64,000 bases of DNA. It comes from VFMC01 sp050248155. Its GTDB lineage: Bacteria > Actinomycetota > Acidimicrobiia > Acidimicrobiales > Ilumatobacteraceae. The notes below the pieces were generated by a model. It worked only from the letters and a program-made list of their open reading frames with translations, ran no database searches and was not told where the DNA came from. Below, one piece after another: positions 60,275 to 64,000 of the stretch (within the stretch, counting starts at the first letter, position 1; each line of letters starts with the position of its first letter). Made by a program: the position numbers and the translations under genes. The stretch lies in contig JBFWSW010000001.1 in NCBI GenBank assembly GCA_050248155.1, positions 62,001-126,000 of the forward strand. The letters run 5' to 3'.

Positions 60275-60940
60275 ATGGAGCCAGCGGTCCGCTTCGCCGC
60301 CCTCGTGAGTGGCCCACCAACGGCACTGCAGCTCGACGTGGCGTGCTGCCTCATGTCCGCAGCATTCACCGGCCGCTACGAGCAGGCGAAGGTGCTCGGC
60401 GCGCTCGATCAGCTGGCAAGCCAGGTCGAGCAGCGCACACTCGAGGGAGTCGTGGACGTCGTCCGGCGGCGGCTCACCGGCGCCCGCGACAACTACTACG
60501 ACCCGCGCAACTCCTTCATCGACGAGGTGCTCGAGCGCGGTGAGGGCCTGCCGATCACCCTCTCGGTCATCCTCATCGAGGTCGGACGGCGCGTCGAGGT
60601 CCCGATCGTCGGTGTCGGCCTGCCCGGCCACTTCATCGTGCGCGACGCGACCCGCGATGTCTACGCCGATCCGTTCAACGACGGCGCCGTGTTCGATCGC
60701 GCCGGCCTCGTCGCTCGCTGGCGAGGGCTCGTCGGGGACGGCCATGCCTTCGACGAGCTCCACCTCGCGCCCGTCACCGAACGCGCCATCCTCATCCGCA
60801 TGCTGAACAACCTGCGGGCGCTCTACATCGATCGCGACGACCCACGTGCGCTCTACGCGCTGTCGATCATGCGCGGCGGGTTCGCCGAGCTCGCGCACGA
60901 AGCGCCGCAGCACGCCAGATGGGTGCGCCACCTCAACTGA
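60275..60940 (+). CDS. Transglutaminase-like (SirB1/TPR_9-type) protein
   Basis: A 221-residue protein of the SirB1-type transglutaminase-core family. Seen: YYDPRNSFIDEVLERGEGLPITLSVILIEVG, the His in VGLPGHFIVRDATRDVYADPFNDG and the C-terminal helical part ILIRMLNNLRALYI...ARWVRHLN. The Cys expected at the start of the core is replaced by Leu/Ser (GLPITLS), as is common in this branch, so enzymatic action is doubtful. ATG 60275 was chosen because a TACCGT box precedes it by 6 nt. Confidence 0.8.
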   Translation: MEPAVRFAALVSGPPTALQLDVACCLMSAAFTGRYEQAKVLGALDQLASQVEQRTLEGVVDVVRRRLTGARDNYYDPRNSFIDEVLERGEGLPITLSVILIEVGRRVEVPIVGVGLPGHFIVRDATRDVYADPFNDGAVFDRAGLVARWRGLVGDGHAFDELHLAPVTERAILIRMLNNLRALYIDRDDPRALYALSIMRGGFAELAHEAPQHARWVRHLN

Positions 60941-60965
60941 CTGGCGCGCCGGGCATACTCGGCGG

Positions 60966-61547
60966 ATGATCGACCCAGTCATCAAGCGCAGCCTGGGACA
61001 GATGATCAAGGGCGTCGAGATCGTCGGCGCGCACCACGACGGCGTCACACGTGCGTACTGCAGCCACTGGGTCACGCAGGTGAGCTTCGAGGAACCGATC
61101 GTCATGGCCAGCGTGTCGCCCAAGCACGACACGTACCCGCTGATGGTCGCGAGCGGCCAGTTCTCGGTCTCCGTCCTCGCCGGCGATCAGGTCGACATCG
61201 GGCAGTACTTCAGCTACCCGGGCCGGCGCTTCCAGTACATCGCCGACGAGTACCTCGACGTCATCCCCGGCAGCGACCTGCCCGTCGTGCGCAACTGCGT
61301 CTCGTGGTTTCGGTGCGAGGTGTTCGAGCGGAAGGCGATGGCCGACCATGAGCTGATGTTCGCCCGGGTGGTGGAGGTCGGGGCCGGGCGCCTGAAGGAC
61401 CCGCCGCTCCTGTACTCGAGCCGCCTCGGCTGGAGGATCACCGGAGACAAGGCCCGCGAGCCCGGCACCAGTGTCCGTGACGTGCTGCTCGAACGACTGG
61501 CCGCGGCGGGGATCTCCGACGTCGGTGATGCCGGCGATGACGACTGA
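60966..61547 (+). CDS. Flavin-reductase-like (FMN-binding split barrel) protein
   Basis: A 193-residue split-barrel flavoprotein. YCSHWVTQVSFEEPIVMASVSPKHDTYPLM matches the FMN-binding region of flavin reductases, and GQFSVSVLAGDQVDIGQYFS the second conserved segment. It could supply reduced flavin to LLM-type monooxygenases or reduce its own substrate. It lies 25 bp after the transglutaminase-like gene. A CATACT box sits 6 nt before the ATG. Confidence 0.82.
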   Translation: MIDPVIKRSLGQMIKGVEIVGAHHDGVTRAYCSHWVTQVSFEEPIVMASVSPKHDTYPLMVASGQFSVSVLAGDQVDIGQYFSYPGRRFQYIADEYLDVIPGSDLPVVRNCVSWFRCEVFERKAMADHELMFARVVEVGAGRLKDPPLLYSSRLGWRITGDKAREPGTSVRDVLLERLAAAGISDVGDAGDDD

Positions 61548-61615
61548 GCACGGTTCGGGCCTGCCGAAAGCGCCCCGGTATCGTCGGACGAGGCGCCGAT
61601 CAGGGAGTTGACGAC

Positions 61616-62821
61616 ATGACCATGACCGAACCGAGGTTGACGGCCGACGAGCAGCGGGTCAGCGACCTGGTCGACGAGCTGCTCGCCGAGTTCCCGCCGA
61701 AGTCGACCTCACCGACGCAGTTCCTCGGCGCACAGTTCGACAAGGGCCTGGCATGGGTGCACTTCCCCGAGGGCCATGGCGGCCTCGGCCTCAACCCCAA
61801 GCTGCAGAAGCTGATCAACGAGCGGGTGTTCGCCGAGGGCGCGCCGAACCCCGTGTACCGCAACCCGATCGGGCACGGCATGTGCGGACCCACCGTGGTG
61901 GTGTGGGGGAGCGAAGACCAGAAGTCGCGCTACCTCCGCCCCCTGTTCACTGGTGAGGAGATCTGGTGCCAGCTGTTCAGCGAGCCCGGGTCGGGTTCCG
62001 ACTTCGCCGGCCTGTCGTCTCGGGGGGTTCGTGACGGCGACGAATGGGTCGTGAACGGTCAGAAGGTCTGGACGACGCTCGCGCACCTGTCGCGCTGGGG
62101 CCTCCTCGTGGTGCGCACCGACAGCGAAGCGGTCAAGCACGCGGGCCTCACCGCCTTCGTGGTCGACATGCACGCGCCGGGTGTCGACGTGCGTCCGCTG
62201 CGGCAGATGACCGGCGAGGCCGAGTTCAACGAGGTGTACTTCACTGACACCCGCATCCCGAACTCCGAGATGCTCGGCAACCCGGGTGACGGTTGGCGTG
62301 TGTCGCTGACGACGCTGATGAACGAGCGCGTGTCGATCGGGGGCACCATCCCGCGCAAAGGCTCGGGCACGATCGAGGCGCTCACGTCCACGTGGGCCAA
62401 GCTGCCGGAGGAGCGTAAGGATCCGGCGACGCGCGACGAGGTGATGCAGCTCTGGATCCGCGCCGAGGTGTTGCGTCTCACGAACATCCGCGCCAACCAG
62501 AACCGCAAGATGGGCGATCCGGGCCCTGAGGGCTCGATCGGCAAGATGGCATCGGCCAACCTCAACAAGGCAATCTACGAGAAGGTGATGGACCTGCTCG
62601 GCGCCGACGGCATGTTGTACGGCAGCTACGAGATGATCCGCCCCGAGACAGCGATGTCGTCGGACACGCTGCAGAAGGCGTTCCTGCGCAGTCGTGCGAA
62701 CTCGATCGAGGGCGGCACGACCGAGGTGATGCTGAACATCCTCGGCGAGCGCGTGCTCGGCCTGCCCGGTGACGTCCGCGTCGACCGCGACAAGCCCTGG
62801 AGCGAAGTTCCCCGCAACTGA
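61616..62821 (+). CDS. Acyl-CoA dehydrogenase
   Basis: A 401-residue FAD enzyme for alpha-beta oxidation of acyl-CoA. Signatures: QLFSEPGSGSDFAGLSSRGV, WVVNGQKVWTTLAHLSRWG, NEVYFTDTRIPNSEMLG, and the C-terminal RANSIEGGTTEVMLNILGERVLG. The usual catalytic Glu may be that in IEGGTTEV. ATG 61616 has AGGGAG 8 nt upstream, and TATCGT lies further upstream, so this gene has a conventional leader. Consistent with fatty-acid use next to the acyl-CoA synthetase. Confidence 0.93.
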   Translation: MTMTEPRLTADEQRVSDLVDELLAEFPPKSTSPTQFLGAQFDKGLAWVHFPEGHGGLGLNPKLQKLINERVFAEGAPNPVYRNPIGHGMCGPTVVVWGSEDQKSRYLRPLFTGEEIWCQLFSEPGSGSDFAGLSSRGVRDGDEWVVNGQKVWTTLAHLSRWGLLVVRTDSEAVKHAGLTAFVVDMHAPGVDVRPLRQMTGEAEFNEVYFTDTRIPNSEMLGNPGDGWRVSLTTLMNERVSIGGTIPRKGSGTIEALTSTWAKLPEERKDPATRDEVMQLWIRAEVLRLTNIRANQNRKMGDPGPEGSIGKMASANLNKAIYEKVMDLLGADGMLYGSYEMIRPETAMSSDTLQKAFLRSRANSIEGGTTEVMLNILGERVLGLPGDVRVDRDKPWSEVPRN

Positions 62822-62825
62822 CCGC

Positions 62826-63431
62826 TCAGCCGCTGACGTCTGCGTAGTCGAACGTCGCGATCGGGCGGCGGTCCACCCGACGGTAGGTGGTGAGCAGCAC
62901 GCCGGTGCTGCTCTGGCGCATGTCGTCGAGCTCGAAGTCGACGCGGATGTCGTCGGCGAAGACCCGCTTGCCGACGCCGAGCGCCAACGGGTAGACGGCC
63001 AGGCGGAGCTCGTCGACGAGATCGGCTCGGAGCAGGCCATGGACGAGTGTCGCCGAGCCGGCGACCAGGATGTCGGCGCCATCCGACTCCTTCAACGCTC
63101 GTATGCCCTCCACCAGGTCGCCTTGGACGAGGTGCGAGTTGTTCCACTCGAGCGTCGTCAACGTGCTGCTGACGACATGCTTCGCCATCGAGTTCATGGC
63201 GTCGGAGAACGGGTCACCGGTGCGCTCGGGCCAGGCCGCGGCGAAACCCTGGTAGGTGCGCCGGCCGAGCAGCATGGCGTCGGCGGCAAAGAGCTCGGCA
63301 GTCTTGAACTCGGCGACCTCGTCGTTGAAGAACGGCAACGTCCAGGCCCCGTGCACGTAACCGTCGTCACCACCCGGTGCCTCCATCACACCGTCGAGCG
63401 ACACGAACTCGGTCACGACCAGCTTCCTCAT
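62826..63431 (-). CDS. DHFR/RibD-C-like reductase domain protein
   Basis: A 201-residue dihydrofolate-reductase-like (RibD C-terminal) protein: RKLVVTEFVSLDGVMEAPGG, DAMLLGRRTYQGFAAAW, KHVVSSTLTTLEWNNSHLV and ILVAGSATLVHGLLRADLVDELRLAVYPLALG. Such proteins bind NADPH and reduce a small substrate, often unknown. ATG 63431 has AGAGGAG 6 nt upstream; the 70-residue upstream extension is rejected. Its stop lies 4 bp from the stop of the convergent acyl-CoA dehydrogenase. Confidence 0.88.
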   Translation of the reverse strand: MRKLVVTEFVSLDGVMEAPGGDDGYVHGAWTLPFFNDEVAEFKTAELFAADAMLLGRRTYQGFAAAWPERTGDPFSDAMNSMAKHVVSSTLTTLEWNNSHLVQGDLVEGIRALKESDGADILVAGSATLVHGLLRADLVDELRLAVYPLALGVGKRVFADDIRVDFELDDMRQSSTGVLLTTYRRVDRRPIATFDYADVSG

Positions 63432-63522
63432 CACGATCTCCTCTCGATCACGGCGGGCCTCCCGCCTCACCACTCCCACGAACGGCGATCGCCCGATGCG
63501 ACAGTGAGCGCGAGAAATCTCG

Positions 63523-64000
63523 TCAGCCTCGAGAGGCGTGGATCCGATCACGAAGAACCGGCACCCAGTGGCTGCCGTATCGGCGCTGCAGGTCGGGCCG
63601 CTGCCAGTCGTCGCTCGTGATCGACATCCGACACGACGGCGTCCCACACGTGCACGGCATCTCGAAACCGGGCGCGCCCGAGATGGTTCCGTAGTCGATC
63701 GTCAACTCGTCCCCCACCGAGATCGACCGCCGGGTCGCGATGTCGAACGGGCCCTCCATCCAGAGGTTCGGGTCGCAGCTGTGGTTGCAGAAGTGCGCCG
63801 CTGTCGATGGCGGCAACACGATGTGCATGTCGTCGAACGCGGAGAACGTGTCGATGTAGGCCGCGTCGGGTTCGGCGGCGGCTCGGGCGAACATTTCGTC
63901 GAGCTCGCTGGTCGTGACAAGTCGACCGCCGAGGCCGAGCACGATCATGCCAGGCTCGATTGGAGCGGTGGCGAACAGGCCCTGCCCAGCGATCGTCGAG
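63523..64000 (-). CDS. SET-domain protein, 5' truncated at the window edge
   Basis: At least 159 codons of a SET-domain protein. GQGLFATAPIEPGMIVLGL precedes the ATG at 63948 in frame, matching the typical N-terminal SET motif, so the real start is beyond the window. Other motifs: AHFCNHSCDPNLWM, VGDELTIDYGT and the post-SET-like CTCGTPSCRMSI with its metal-binding Cys. It would methylate lysine in an unknown protein. Confidence 0.88.
   Translation of the reverse strand, partial: STIAGQGLFATAPIEPGMIVLGLGGRLVTTSELDEMFARAAAEPDAAYIDTFSAFDDMHIVLPPSTAAHFCNHSCDPNLWMEGPFDIATRRSISVGDELTIDYGTISGAPGFEMPCTCGTPSCRMSITSDDWQRPDLQRRYGSHWVPVLRDRIHASRG

Overview
The window is visibly very GC-rich, with strong G/C third positions, GTG starts and 4-bp ATGA/GTGA gene overlaps. 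It carries DprE2-, AftD- and Ppm1-like genes, an actinobacterial-type LexA box, a SigE-family ECF factor and an AfsR-type regulator. Together these point to an Actinomycetota chromosome. A member of the Acidimicrobiia (Ilumatobacter-like) is my best guess, but no rRNA or taxonomic marker is present. I saw no tRNA, rRNA, IS element, prophage or CRISPR array. One run of N (44629-44638) marks an assembly gap inside a tandem repeat.

Layout. 1-5362: 3' end of dprE2, two large GT-C-like membrane proteins and a GT4 glycosyltransferase. 5488-7217: dinB behind a LexA box, and a small VOC protein. 7228-11105 (minus): four overlapping genes for a small protein, a GMC oxidoreductase and two epimerase/3-beta-HSD-like SDRs. 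11211-23655: an envelope-glycan block with a Ppm1-like GT2, two more GT-C-like paralogues, a GT2-GtrA fusion, a GT39-like protein, an AftD-type arabinofuranosyltransferase and a PIG-V-like mannosyltransferase. 23721-28981: an AlkA-like glycosylase, an enoyl-CoA hydratase, a tautomerase and an AfsR-type regulator. 29021-44121: a five-gene dipeptide-type ABC importer, PPK2, a three-subunit molybdenum hydroxylase, a phosphoribosyltransferase, an FAD oxidoreductase, a creatininase and an allantoate-amidohydrolase-like M20 enzyme. 44122-45006 is non-coding and repeat-rich. 45007-52942: an NMT1-type ABC importer with an SDR, a CodA-like amidohydrolase, an LLM flavoprotein and a gamma-glutamyltransferase. 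52966-64000: a small membrane protein, GDPD, aldehyde dehydrogenase, Gfo/Idh/MocA, an ECF sigma factor with a membrane partner, acyl-CoA synthetase, a transglutaminase-like protein, a flavin-reductase-like protein, acyl-CoA dehydrogenase, a DHFR-like protein and a SET-domain protein cut by the window edge.

How the parts may work together. The first third looks like the machinery that makes and polymerises decaprenyl-phospho-sugars into an arabinan/mannan-like envelope glycan. The middle third looks like import and breakdown of nitrogen-rich heterocycles (purine, ureide or pyrimidine type) with two dedicated importers; exact substrates cannot be read from sequence. The most striking regulatory pattern is that about twenty genes have a TANNNT-type -10 box 6-10 nt before the start codon and no Shine-Dalgarno, which implies leaderless transcripts. 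These include divergent pairs whose -10 boxes nearly touch or overlap.
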